The translations under genes and the position numbers were made by a program. From Flavobacterium cupriresistens (lineage in GTDB: Bacteria; Bacteroidota; Bacteroidia; Flavobacteriales; Flavobacteriaceae), in the NCBI RefSeq assembly GCF_020911925.1, contig NZ_CP087134.1, positions 3,224,001-3,288,000 on the forward strand: a stretch of 64,000 nucleotides of DNA, given 5' to 3'. The notes under the pieces are model-generated. The model made no database searches, was not told where the DNA came from, and was given only the letters and a program-made list of their open reading frames with translations. Shown here piece by piece: positions 28,950 through 37,301 of the stretch. Position 1 is the stretch's first letter. Each line of letters opens with the position of its first letter.

Positions 28950-31343
28950 TTATTGTTTGGTTAATATATAAGTGATTTTTCCATAGAAGCTCCTCCCGGG
29001 TTTTTGAACAGAGAAGTTATCGTATAACCTTGCATCGGTTAAATTTTTACAATCAATCGCAAAACTCCATCGGTTATTTTTTGAGTGAATGGAGATTGAA
29101 ACGTCATTTATAAGTTGAGATGGAATTGTTACTTTTGAAGATTTTTTACCATTAATAGCCCAGGTGAGGAAATACTCATGTACATAGGACGAGGTGTATA
29201 AAAATCTGAAATAATAGTTTCGGTTATTCCCGGGATTGAAGGTATAAGACCCTTGAAAATTGCTGAATAGGTAAGGGGTATTTGGAATTCTTGCTCCGAT
29301 ATATTTGTCTGTAAAAATCCCCAGATCGTCAACCGCTGCCAGTCTTATATCCTGATACGTCGTGTTTATACTCAGATCAATGGTGTTGGTAGGTTTGTAT
29401 TGTAAGTACCATTCCCCACCAATTGTAGTAGTTTGTAATAAATTGGTGTAAGCCGCAAGCGAATTTGAGAATGAAGTTAATATAATTCGGTTTTTTGTGT
29501 TTCTGTAGAAGCCGCCAATGCCCGTAAAGAGCTTTTCATTTAGTGCTTTGAATTGTATTTTTAAATTAACGTTATGACTTGTAGCCGATTTTAAATTGGG
29601 ATTCGGGCTAACCGTTATATAGTCACCAAAAATTTCTCGGCTATCGGGTTGACGAACCGTATATTCATAACCCGGAATGATGGCTATTTTTGGACTAAGA
29701 ACCCATTTGAACACTTGACCAAAGCCAATATCAGAAGAAGTGGAGGTGCTAATTTTATCAAATTCGTTAGTGATCTTAAAGCTTACTCCACGCACTTTGC
29801 TGTAATAATGCTTTAAAGAGGTGGTACTAAGTAAGCGACCGTTTAAAAATTTAGACTCCAGCGAAGTTCCGAAGAAATTGTTTAGAAGGGTTTGAGGCTC
29901 TTTAAAAGGATCATCTTTATAAGTAGCGGCACCTGCTTTGTCTTCTCCGGTTAATTCCCTTTTTGTAGTAAACAGATTGACATTTATTCTGTAATTTTCT
30001 GCTATTCTAAAAAAAGCATTTTCTCGTGCATACCAGACTTTCTGAATTATTTTAGGTGTGATGCCCTGACTGTATAAACCGCTTTCTCCTTTATTTTGTC
30101 CTTCAATATAGTTGCCGTCCCAAAAATAGATGCGTGAGGAAATGTCTTCAAAATAGTTCTGTTCGAAATTATATCCGGCGGTCACATCAATTTGCCAGCT
30201 GTTTTTCTGGGAACTTGATTTTTTCCAGTTAAGCGCGGCACCTCCCGTATATTCATTAGAAAAGGGTTCTCCCCAAGGTTTTAGGGCCGTAATTCCATGT
30301 TGCCATTCTTTATTTGTATATGTAAAGGAAGAAATGAATTTTAGGTTATCGGCCCAACTTAAGTCTTTAAATCCAATTTGTACTTTGGCTAGACCAAAAT
30401 CATATTTATCATTAAATCTTCTGGCTCGTCCCTTTTTTGTATTGTATAAATCATCCGCTACCACTTCCACATCATCCATCCAGTAATCATTATCGGAATG
30501 GCGATAAACGGCGTCAATACCTGCAAAGAATTTTTTGTTTTTGAGTGGGTGTGTATAGGCACTGAGAGTAGCTTCATGCGTATTCCAGGAACCATAAGAG
30601 TATCCTGTTCCTAAGAAATTCGCATCACTTTTTCTGGTAACAATATTGATTACTCCTCCTAAAGCATCAGAGCCAAACTGTATGGGGACGAGTCCTTTAT
30701 AGATTTCAACGCGGTCAATCATGTTTGTAGTGAGATTTTGAAGTTCAAAACCACGACCTAGCAGATAAACCGGGATTTCATCTACAAATACGCGTACATC
30801 TTTACCGTCTATGCCATTTATATTGATATTCAAAGCACTTCCCATGCCGCCTTGCTGCTGTATTCGCAACCCTGACGCTAAGTTTATTGCTTCAACCACA
30901 GATTTAGAAGTACTTTTGAAGTCTTTGAAATCTATCACTTCCGGTGCATAGAGCGATTCGCGAATTTTTTGTGCTGCAGTTAACTTGGTTTTTTCTACTA
31001 CCACTTCGTCAAGCTCCTGTATTGATTTCATAAGGATAATGTCTAAAGTGCTTTGCTCTGCATTGATCTGCATTTTGAAATTGTTTTTTTTGAATGAAAC
31101 ACTTTCTACAAAAACGGAATAACTACCCGGTCTCCCGCTAATTATTACTTGTCCTTTTACATCGGTTGTCTTTTGAAAATAGAAAGAGTCTTTCCCTCTA
31201 ACCGTAACTGTCGCTCCAATAATTGGCTCCTTAAATTCGCTGATAATATTCATTGTAACCTGAGCATCGGCACGTTTAATGGAAAAAGTAAAGAGAAAAA
31301 GAAATACGATTATTTTATTAAGGCCAACACTCTCAGAAATCAT
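28950..31343 (-). CDS. TonB-dependent outer membrane receptor (metallophore type)
   Basis: 797 residues with an N-terminal hydrophobic signal segment (about 8-27), a carboxypeptidase-regulatory-like beta domain (about 30-105), a plug (about 130-240, with VEIYKGLVPIQFGSDALGG) and a long barrel ending in an aromatic-rich strand. Its size is that of siderophore receptors rather than the ~1000-residue SusC type. It is the first gene of the biosynthetic operon and sits 25 bp downstream of a TAnnTTTG promoter element. This position implies uptake of the cluster product, and thus metal acquisition, though the ligand is inferred. Confidence 0.92.
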   Translation of the reverse strand: MISESVGLNKIIVFLFLFTFSIKRADAQVTMNIISEFKEPIIGATVTVRGKDSFYFQKTTDVKGQVIISGRPGSYSVFVESVSFKKNNFKMQINAEQSTLDIILMKSIQELDEVVVEKTKLTAAQKIRESLYAPEVIDFKDFKSTSKSVVEAINLASGLRIQQQGGMGSALNININGIDGKDVRVFVDEIPVYLLGRGFELQNLTTNMIDRVEIYKGLVPIQFGSDALGGVINIVTRKSDANFLGTGYSYGSWNTHEATLSAYTHPLKNKKFFAGIDAVYRHSDNDYWMDDVEVVADDLYNTKKGRARRFNDKYDFGLAKVQIGFKDLSWADNLKFISSFTYTNKEWQHGITALKPWGEPFSNEYTGGAALNWKKSSSQKNSWQIDVTAGYNFEQNYFEDISSRIYFWDGNYIEGQNKGESGLYSQGITPKIIQKVWYARENAFFRIAENYRINVNLFTTKRELTGEDKAGAATYKDDPFKEPQTLLNNFFGTSLESKFLNGRLLSTTSLKHYYSKVRGVSFKITNEFDKISTSTSSDIGFGQVFKWVLSPKIAIIPGYEYTVRQPDSREIFGDYITVSPNPNLKSATSHNVNLKIQFKALNEKLFTGIGGFYRNTKNRIILTSFSNSLAAYTNLLQTTTIGGEWYLQYKPTNTIDLSINTTYQDIRLAAVDDLGIFTDKYIGARIPNTPYLFSNFQGSYTFNPGNNRNYYFRFLYTSSYVHEYFLTWAINGKKSSKVTIPSQLINDVSISIHSKNNRWSFAIDCKNLTDARLYDNFSVQKPGRSFYGKITYILTKQ

Positions 31344-31368
31344 AATATTGCACTATATTTAATTAGAC

Positions 31369-31376
31369 CAAATCTA
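31369..31376 (-). promoter_or_regulatory. TAnnTTTG -7 promoter element for the receptor/biosynthesis operon
   Basis: TAGATTTG on the minus strand, 25 bp before the receptor ATG, matches the Bacteroidota sigma-ABfr -7 consensus. No clear -33 TTG is seen. No further such element was noticed in the short gaps of the following 31 kb. Confidence 0.6.
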
Positions 31377-31621
31377 AATAAAATAAATGAATAAAAAAGG
31401 ATATGTACGATTTTATTTAGAAAAAACAACTTTTGTGATTTGTTATTTTAGAAAAACAACAAGTTAATTAATTGAAAGTCAACATATTAATTGTTTTTAG
31501 ACTACTGTTTTTAATTAGATCTAATATAAATAGTATTTTTTATATAAAAAAACACTTACATCATTTATTTGTTAAGAAATCTTTATTTTATGTGAAATTT
31601 CGGACTTTTCCAGATCTAGGT
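31377..31621. other. AT-rich intergenic spacer
   Basis: About 245 bp between the operon promoter and the IS6 remnant. It is very AT-rich with several short A/T runs and no convincing coding frame. I see no recognisable Fur-type operator, though AT richness makes a weak site hard to judge. Confidence 0.5.
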
Positions 31622-32131
31622 GGTTCTGTCGCATCCAGCAATATCTATTATCTTTAGAGCTTCAAAATATATTAAATGAATACCAAAGGTCATTATTATC
31701 CCAAAGCTATTATTCTTCAGGCCGTTTATTTCAAATTGAGATTTACATTGAGTGACAGAGATGTTGAGGAAATAATGAAAATGCGTGGAATACAAGTTGA
31801 TCATGTTACGATTCAGCGCTGGGTGTTTAAATTTACTCCAATGATTGAATCACAAATGAAAATGAAAAAGAGAAAGAGCAGAGCGGGAGTCAGATGGAGA
31901 ATGAATGAGACCTATATAAAAGTTAAAGGTATCTAGTGTTATTTATATAGAGCAGTCGATAAATCGGGTAATACTGTCGATTTTCTTTTGACCAGAAGGA
32001 GACAGAGAATGAGTGCCCAGTCTTTTCTAATTAAGGCAATAAATAACAACTGCCGATCAAAGGTAATAAATATAGATAAAAGCGGCTCGAACACTAGCGC
32101 TATAAGAGTTTACAACAAACGTTCTTTTTCC
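31622..32131 (+). mobile_element. IS6-family insertion sequence remnant, right end missing
   Basis: The left end begins with GGTTCTGTCGCATCCAGC, resembling IS6-family terminal repeats. A decayed transposase follows and stops abruptly near 32131, where dnaK sequence begins. No right inverted repeat and no 8-bp target duplication can be found. Confidence 0.8.
31676..32131 (+). pseudogene. IS6-family transposase, triply defective
   Basis: Starts with an IS6-like N-terminus (helix-turn-helix around VDHVTIQRWV). Three lesions are visible. The first catalytic Asp of the DDE triad is Asn (RWRMNETYIK). An in-frame TAG at 31934-31936 stands where the family has Trp before YLYRAVDK. The frame then continues intact (YLYRAVDKSGNTVDFLL; INIDKSG, with the second Asp) but is cut off after IRVYNKRSFS, before the catalytic Glu. 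It cannot be active. Confidence 0.85.
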
Positions 32132-32304
32132 AATCTCAAGACATTCCAGCTATTCAAACAGCTCTTGACAACATCAATGCAGCTTGGAAAACAGCTACAG
32201 AAGCGATGTACGCTCAAGGTGAACAAGGTCAACAAGCGGCTCCTCAACAAGAGCAGTCTCAAGGTGACAATGTTGAAGACGTTGAATTCGAAGAAGTAAA
32301 ATAA
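32132..32304 (+). pseudogene. dnaK: 3' fragment of dnaK (Hsp70 C-terminal tail)
   Basis: About 57 codons in a frame different from the transposase, reading SQDIPAIQTALDNINAAW..., then a Gln-rich linker, and ending in the Hsp70/DnaK signature DNVEDVEFEEVK with TAA at 32302-32304. Only the last part of the lid and the tail are present; the ATPase and substrate-binding domains are absent. The fragment joins the IS6 remnant directly at about 32131. A complete dnaK presumably exists elsewhere. Low sequence decay suggests a recent rearrangement or duplication. Confidence 0.85.
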
Positions 32305-32314
32305 TTTACTCCGT

Positions 32315-32338
32315 AGAGACGCACTGCTGTGCGTCTCT
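32315..32338. repeat. Perfect palindrome after the dnaK tail
   Basis: 10-bp stem AGAGACGCAC / GTGCGTCTCT with a TGCT loop, 11 bp after the dnaK stop. It resembles an interspersed palindrome I associate with flavobacterial genomes; it is followed by TTACAT rather than a T-tract. Confidence 0.6.
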
Positions 32339-32351
32339 TACATAAGAATAG

Positions 32352-32382
32352 AAAACCGAGTCAGAAATGACTCGGTTTTTTT
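32352..32382 (+). terminator. Rho-independent terminator (original dnaK terminator)
   Basis: 12-bp stem (AAAACCGAGTCA / TGACTCGGTTTT), GAAA loop, then a T run. It probably travelled with the dnaK 3' end. Confidence 0.85.
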
Positions 32383-32550
32383 ATGGCTTTTTTTTAGATA
32401 GGTTTTGAGGTCGGGTATTCTGTTTATTTGAATTAACCCCAGCAGGTTACGGAAACTGGTTTGATTTGGTTGTGAAATATTTTTCTATGAATGTGGTTTC
32501 CCTCAATCGTATTAGCTTTTTTAGTGTTTTATTTGCGCAAAAATTAAATT

Positions 32551-33123
32551 ATGAAAAAAAGATTAGGCCTGGTAGTACTGTTAGTAGCTGCTTTATTTAC
32601 AGGATGTAGTGGTGATGCTGATGACAAAAAAGAAGACCAGGCTGGAATTGCCTCAGTTACAGCTGCCATCAATGGTGTAGCGTGGAAAGCTACAAAAATC
32701 AACAGTGTTACTTTGATGAAAGTTCCGGGAGAAAATGGAGGACAGCGTTTTGATATCAATGCTGAAGATGGTTCACAAAGACTTTTTTTAACGTGCGGAG
32801 GCGAGTTAACAGCCGATGATGCTATGCCACTAAAAGAATATGTTTTTGAAGATTCAGGTTCTGAAGGAGAACTGATTAATATTAATGCACTGTTTTTGAA
32901 CTATTATCTAATTGGTGGAGATTCTTTTGTGGAACATACACCTAAATCCGGAAAAATGACAATTACAGCTATGAATCCGGAGAAAAAGACAGTTTCGGGA
33001 ACCTTCAGTTTTACAAATGAAAAAGGAGGTATTTTACAAACTAAAATCGTAACTCCGGATGTCTTTGAAGTTACTAATGGTGTGTTTACCGATTTATCTT
33101 ATACAGTTATTAAAGGAGAATAA
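32551..33123 (+). CDS. Small lipoprotein of unknown function
   Basis: 190 residues. Signal peptide with lipobox LFTGC (C20), an acidic tether (SGDADDKKED), then a beta-rich domain starting AAINGVAWKA, a pattern seen in DUF6252-like Bacteroidota lipoproteins. I do not recognise a function. It lies alone between the dnaK fragment and a REP/RAYT unit; the REP palindrome 25 bp after its stop, followed by a T run, may terminate it. Confidence 0.8.
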   Translation: MKKRLGLVVLLVAALFTGCSGDADDKKEDQAGIASVTAAINGVAWKATKINSVTLMKVPGENGGQRFDINAEDGSQRLFLTCGGELTADDAMPLKEYVFEDSGSEGELININALFLNYYLIGGDSFVEHTPKSGKMTITAMNPEKKTVSGTFSFTNEKGGILQTKIVTPDVFEVTNGVFTDLSYTVIKGE

Positions 33124-33147
33124 ATTTTGTGTTATACAAAACGGTTA

Positions 33148-33180
33148 AAACCCGACAGGTTTCAAAAACCTGTCGGGTTT
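33148..33180. repeat. REP palindrome, copy 1
   Basis: Perfect 15-bp arms (AAACCCGACAGGTTT / AAACCTGTCGGGTTT) with a 3-nt loop, 7 bp beyond the RAYT stop codon. A T-rich tract follows on the plus strand. Confidence 0.9.
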
Positions 33181-33187
33181 AGTTTTT

Positions 33188-33790
33188 TTATAAATTTAAA
33201 AATTGTTCTAAAGAATCGAAATTTTCTTTCTGATTGTGAAGGATTTTTAAGTTTTCAGTATTTTCAAACAATACGATTACTTTCTCACGTTTCAGTTTTG
33301 TTGGTCTTTCTGAAATACAGGTCTCATAAGAACTCCAGGGATATTCTATCGGATGTTTGCAAAATCCATGATTTACGGGGTTATAATGAATGTACTTTAT
33401 AACAGCTCTTAAGTAGGAGTCGTTATCAATTAATTTTCTTTTAAAAGGCCTTTCAAATAAAGCACCGTGTCTATTGTAGCCTTTGTTAATTGCTTTTGTA
33501 TACGCATTAAATAAATTTCCAAAAGACTGATGAGGTGCGATAATCTTTTTTATTTCATATTCTTCATGGCTTTGTAAAATTTCTTCAAAGCTTTTTATCC
33601 TTACCAATAGATGAAAATGATTTTTAAGCAAGCACCACGCAAAAGTTTCTGCAATAGGTTCTATATGTTTGTTGTAAAGCTTTAAGAAATGCTCATGATT
33701 TCTATTTTCCTTAAAAAGATTTTCACTATTTATCCCCCTGTTATAAATATGATAGTATTTTCCAAATTCTAATGGTTCTACAAGTTGCAT
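33188..33790 (-). CDS. REP-associated tyrosine transposase (RAYT)
   Basis: 200 residues of the Y1 (IS200/IS605-like) transposase superfamily. The HUH motif is H58-F-H60 (LKNHFHLLV); the conserved YIHYNPVNHG segment supplies the probable catalytic tyrosine, Y133. The N-terminal YYHIYNRGIN is also typical. RAYTs are usually single-copy domesticated transposases that handle REP palindromes. Here two copies of the same REP-like palindrome flank the gene, one 7 bp past the stop and one 29 bp before the start. The frame is intact, so activity is plausible. Confidence 0.92.
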   Translation of the reverse strand: MQLVEPLEFGKYYHIYNRGINSENLFKENRNHEHFLKLYNKHIEPIAETFAWCLLKNHFHLLVRIKSFEEILQSHEEYEIKKIIAPHQSFGNLFNAYTKAINKGYNRHGALFERPFKRKLIDNDSYLRAVIKYIHYNPVNHGFCKHPIEYPWSSYETCISERPTKLKREKVIVLFENTENLKILHNQKENFDSLEQFLNL

Positions 33791-33819
33791 AACGTTATAA
33801 ATTTTATTTTTTGTTTTTC

Positions 33820-33852
33820 AAACCCGACAGGTTTGAAAAACCTGTCGGGTTT
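33820..33852. repeat. REP palindrome, copy 2
   Basis: Same 15-bp arms as the copy at 33148-33180, with GAA as the loop on the plus strand. It lies 29 bp upstream of the RAYT start. Confidence 0.9.
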
Positions 33853-33979
33853 AGGTTTAAAAATAATATAAGTAGGACGAATTAGTTAAATGATTTATAC
33901 AAACCACTTCATCAAAATGACAATTGTCATTTCTCCTTCGAATTCTTTTTCGTAATATTACTGTATAAAACATTTTTGA

Positions 33980-35050
33980 ATGCGAAAGATAAAATACAAG
34001 AAAGGACGCAAGCTGCAACACATTACGCTAGAGTACACGGGCTCTCACAAAGAACATCAATCAGAGATGCAACTTTTTGTCTATGATGATGCGGATGTTA
34101 TTGAATACGAGAAATTTAGTATTTTGGCATTAAATACCTGTGTTGATTATACCAAAAATAACTGGTTGAACATCCATGGATTGAATGATATCAATTTGAT
34201 AAAAACCATTGGAGCGCATTTTAAAGTTGATGATTTTCTTTTGGCAGATATCTTAAATACCACCAAAAGAACAAAATTACAGGAGCAACAAGATATTTTA
34301 TTCTTCAATATAAAATCGATTTTGCCTTCCGAATATTCAGATAACATTAGTGTTGAACAGATTAGTTTTATTTTGAAAGACAACGTTTTAATTTCATTTC
34401 AGGAAAAGCGAAGTGATTTTTTTACCCATATACGCGAGCGTCTTCGTACCCATTCCGGGATTGTGCGAACAAAAAAAGTAGATTATTTGTTGTATTTATT
34501 ATTGGATGCTGTAATGGAGAATTTCTACATTACGTTGGAAGATGAGGAAGATAAAGTAGAGGAATTAATCAATGAAACTAAAAAAGAGGCCAGACCTATT
34601 ATTCTGGAAAAGATTGAAAACCATCGCGATAATTTAAATTTTTTAAAAAGATCAATTATTCCGCTTAGAGATTCATTATACTATTTGAAATCAATAAAAG
34701 ATGACAATACGGATAACGGAATCGAAAAAGAAACCTTCAATTTTTTTATAAGACTACATCAGAAAAGTTTAGAGCTTTTAGAGCAAATTGAATCCGATAT
34801 GAGTTCATTGGAAAGCGCTTCTAATTTTTATTTTTCGGAGCAAAGTCGAAAAATGAATGAAATCATGAAAACCCTCACCATTATTTCGGCCATCTTTATT
34901 CCACTGACTTTTATTGTTGGAGTGTACGGAATGAATTTCGACAATATGCCTGAACTTCGGTACAAATACGGCTATCATTATGTCATGATTGCGATGTTTT
35001 TTCTGGTTATCGGATTGATCGTTTATTTCAAAAAAAGACGTTGGTTTTAA
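33980..35050 (+). CDS. corA: CorA-type magnesium/cobalt transporter
   Basis: 356 residues. A long soluble N-terminal alpha/beta and helical domain is followed by two C-terminal membrane helices; the signature GMN is at 317-319 (VYGMN), and the tail is basic (KKRRW). Length and layout match CorA pentameric channels for Mg2+. The gene is monocistronic in appearance, 63 bp before pta, which has its own promoter element. Confidence 0.95.
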   Translation: MRKIKYKKGRKLQHITLEYTGSHKEHQSEMQLFVYDDADVIEYEKFSILALNTCVDYTKNNWLNIHGLNDINLIKTIGAHFKVDDFLLADILNTTKRTKLQEQQDILFFNIKSILPSEYSDNISVEQISFILKDNVLISFQEKRSDFFTHIRERLRTHSGIVRTKKVDYLLYLLLDAVMENFYITLEDEEDKVEELINETKKEARPIILEKIENHRDNLNFLKRSIIPLRDSLYYLKSIKDDNTDNGIEKETFNFFIRLHQKSLELLEQIESDMSSLESASNFYFSEQSRKMNEIMKTLTIISAIFIPLTFIVGVYGMNFDNMPELRYKYGYHYVMIAMFFLVIGLIVYFKKRRWF

Positions 35051-35084
35051 CGTTTATTTCGAAGTTAAAAATTTCGGGATAGAC

Positions 35085-35092
35085 TACATTTG
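35085..35092 (+). promoter_or_regulatory. TAnnTTTG promoter element of pta
   Basis: TACATTTG, 21 bp before the pta ATG, matches the Bacteroidota -7 consensus. No convincing -33 TTG is seen. Confidence 0.5.
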
Positions 35093-35113
35093 TTAAGTTT
35101 AAAAATATAAAAT

Positions 35114-37207
35114 ATGAGTAAAGCGATATACATAGCTACAAGCGACCAAAATAGCGGAAAATCGATTATGACACTCGGTTTGATGAGTATTCTGATTGGT
35201 AAAACGGCAAAGGTGGGTTATTTTAGACCCATCATAGAAGATTTTGTCGATGGCGAATCAGACAATCATATAGAAACTGTTCTTTCCTATTTTAATCTTG
35301 ACATTAAGTTTGAAGAGGCCTATGCGATTACAAAAAGCAAATTAATTAAGAAGAAAAATAAAGGAAAAATAGGAGAGGTTTTAGATCTAATTATCGAAAA
35401 ATACAAACGCCTTGAAGAACGTTTTGATTTTGTTTTGGTTGAAGGAACAAGCTTTACAGGAGAAGGAACTGCAATTGAACTGGACACCAATGTGCTAATC
35501 GCGAAAAACCTCGGAATCCCAACAATAATCATAGGATCCGGAATTGGAAAAACCTTGGACGAATTAGTAGACAGTCTTAATTTGGTTTACAATTCGTTTA
35601 AAGTCAAAGAAGTTGAAGTTTTATCGGTTATTGCCAATAAAGTGCAATTCGAAAATATTGAATTGGTGACACAAGGATTGCAAAAAAGCTTGCCGAGTAC
35701 GGTTTTGATTAATACAATTCCGCTAATTTCAAGTCTGAACAATCCGACAATGCAGGAGATCGTCAATCAATTGGGTGCTAAAGTATTGTTTGGAAGTACT
35801 TATTTGAACAATCAGATTGGGCATTATAGTGTAGGGGCGATGCAATTGCATAACTACCTGGTTCACTTACATGATAACGCTCTGGTAATTACACCCGGTG
35901 ATCGTTCCGATATTATTTTAGGAGCATTACAGGCAAATGAATCGGCGAACTATCCTTCGATTTCCGGAATCATCCTGACCGGAAATATAATTCCGGAAGA
36001 AAGCATATTAAAACTTATAGAAGGACTTTCGGCAGTGGTACCTATAATTGCGGTTGCTGAGGGAACGTACTATATCACGAATAAAATAGGTAGTATCAGA
36101 TCGGAAATTTATGCCAACAACACTCATAAAATTGAAACCTCGATTAGTACTTTTGAAAAATACGTTCAAATTGAAGCACTGTCTGAAAAATTAATCACTT
36201 TTGAAGCAGAAGGTATGACACCGAAAATGTTTCAGTACAACATGGTTAAAAGAGCCAGACAACACCGCAAACACATCGTGCTTCCGGAAGGAAATGACGA
36301 ACGAATTATTGTGGCGGCCTCAAGATTATTAGACATGGATGTCGTTGATATTTCAATTATTGGAGATAAAAAACAAATCGAAAATAAAGTCACAGAACTC
36401 GGAATTACTTTTGATTTTTCGAAGGTTACCATTATCAATCCGATAGAATCGCCACTTTATGAAGACTATGCCAATACCTACTACGAGCTTAGAAAAGCTA
36501 AAAACGTAAGCATTACAATGGCAAGGGATTTAATGGAAGATGTCTCTTATTTCGGCACCATGATGGTCTATAAAGGCCACGCTGACGGAATGGTATCAGG
36601 AGCAGCGCATACAACACAACACACCATTTTACCCGCATTACAATTCATTAAAACAAAACCGAACTCCTCTGTAGTTTCCTCCGTATTTTTTATGTGTTTA
36701 GAAGATCGTGTTTCCGTTTTCGGAGATTGTGCGATTAATCCAAACCCAACGGCAGAACAATTGGCAGAGATTGCTATTTCATCAGCAGAGTCGAGTTTAG
36801 CGTTCGGAATTGAACCTAAAATAGCGATGCTTTCCTATTCATCAGGATCTTCCGGAAAAGGAGACGAGGTTGATAAAGTAAGAACTGCCACAGCAATTGT
36901 AAAACAAAAACGACCTGATTTAAAAATTGAAGGACCAATTCAATACGATGCTGCAGTTGATCTCACAGTCGGAAAAAGTAAAATGCCCGATTCAGAAGTC
37001 GCTGGACAAGCAAGTGTACTTATTTTTCCGGATTTAAATACAGGAAATAATACCTACAAGGCTGTTCAGAGAGAAACCGGAGCTTTAGCAATCGGACCAA
37101 TGTTACAAGGTTTAAATAAGCCAGTAAACGATTTAAGCCGCGGTTGTACCGTAGATGATATTATAAACACAGTAGTAATAACAGCCATCCAAGCACAAGG
37201 ATTGTAG
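35114..37207 (+). CDS. pta: Phosphate acetyltransferase
   Basis: 697 residues with the long, multi-domain architecture of E. coli-type Pta. An N-terminal BioD/AAA-like P-loop domain (SDQNSGKSIMT at 9-19) is followed by a DRTGG-type regulatory domain (around 215-330) and the C-terminal phosphotransacetylase domain (about 370-690, with VLPEGNDERI and the SYSSGSSGKG segment). It interconverts acetyl-CoA and acetyl phosphate. ackA follows 94 bp downstream, giving the acetate node of overflow metabolism. Confidence 0.96.
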   Translation: MSKAIYIATSDQNSGKSIMTLGLMSILIGKTAKVGYFRPIIEDFVDGESDNHIETVLSYFNLDIKFEEAYAITKSKLIKKKNKGKIGEVLDLIIEKYKRLEERFDFVLVEGTSFTGEGTAIELDTNVLIAKNLGIPTIIIGSGIGKTLDELVDSLNLVYNSFKVKEVEVLSVIANKVQFENIELVTQGLQKSLPSTVLINTIPLISSLNNPTMQEIVNQLGAKVLFGSTYLNNQIGHYSVGAMQLHNYLVHLHDNALVITPGDRSDIILGALQANESANYPSISGIILTGNIIPEESILKLIEGLSAVVPIIAVAEGTYYITNKIGSIRSEIYANNTHKIETSISTFEKYVQIEALSEKLITFEAEGMTPKMFQYNMVKRARQHRKHIVLPEGNDERIIVAASRLLDMDVVDISIIGDKKQIENKVTELGITFDFSKVTIINPIESPLYEDYANTYYELRKAKNVSITMARDLMEDVSYFGTMMVYKGHADGMVSGAAHTTQHTILPALQFIKTKPNSSVVSSVFFMCLEDRVSVFGDCAINPNPTAEQLAEIAISSAESSLAFGIEPKIAMLSYSSGSSGKGDEVDKVRTATAIVKQKRPDLKIEGPIQYDAAVDLTVGKSKMPDSEVAGQASVLIFPDLNTGNNTYKAVQRETGALAIGPMLQGLNKPVNDLSRGCTVDDIINTVVITAIQAQGL

Positions 37208-37220
37208 TCAAGAAAAAAAA

Positions 37221-37281
37221 TGTTTCAGGTTTCAAGTTTCAAGTTTCAGGTTCTATAACTTGAAACTTGAAACCTGAAACA
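37221..37281. repeat. Perfect 25-bp inverted repeat between pta and ackA
   Basis: Arms at 37221-37245 and 37257-37281 are exact reverse complements with an 11-nt loop; each arm is itself built from repeats of a CAGGTTTCAAGTTTCAAG-like unit. An A-rich tract follows, so on the plus strand it is not a classical terminator. It could adjust pta/ackA expression or be a repeat insertion. Confidence 0.85.
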
Positions 37282-37301
37282 AAAAAAACTCAGCAAAAAA
37301 A

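Noticed and set aside
28950..31343. The receptor as a SusC-type glycan transporter
   Set aside because: It is about 800 residues, lacks a SusD partner, and is paired with a DUF4374 lipoprotein and metallophore-like biosynthesis genes.
31377..31621. Possible Fur-type operator upstream of the receptor gene
   Set aside because: AT-rich stretches give many weak matches but no convincing inverted repeat; metal regulation remains an inference from gene content.
31988..32299. Open frame spanning the IS6 remnant and dnaK tail
   Set aside because: It reads the end of the transposase and then the dnaK fragment in the wrong frame; the true relics are in two different frames.
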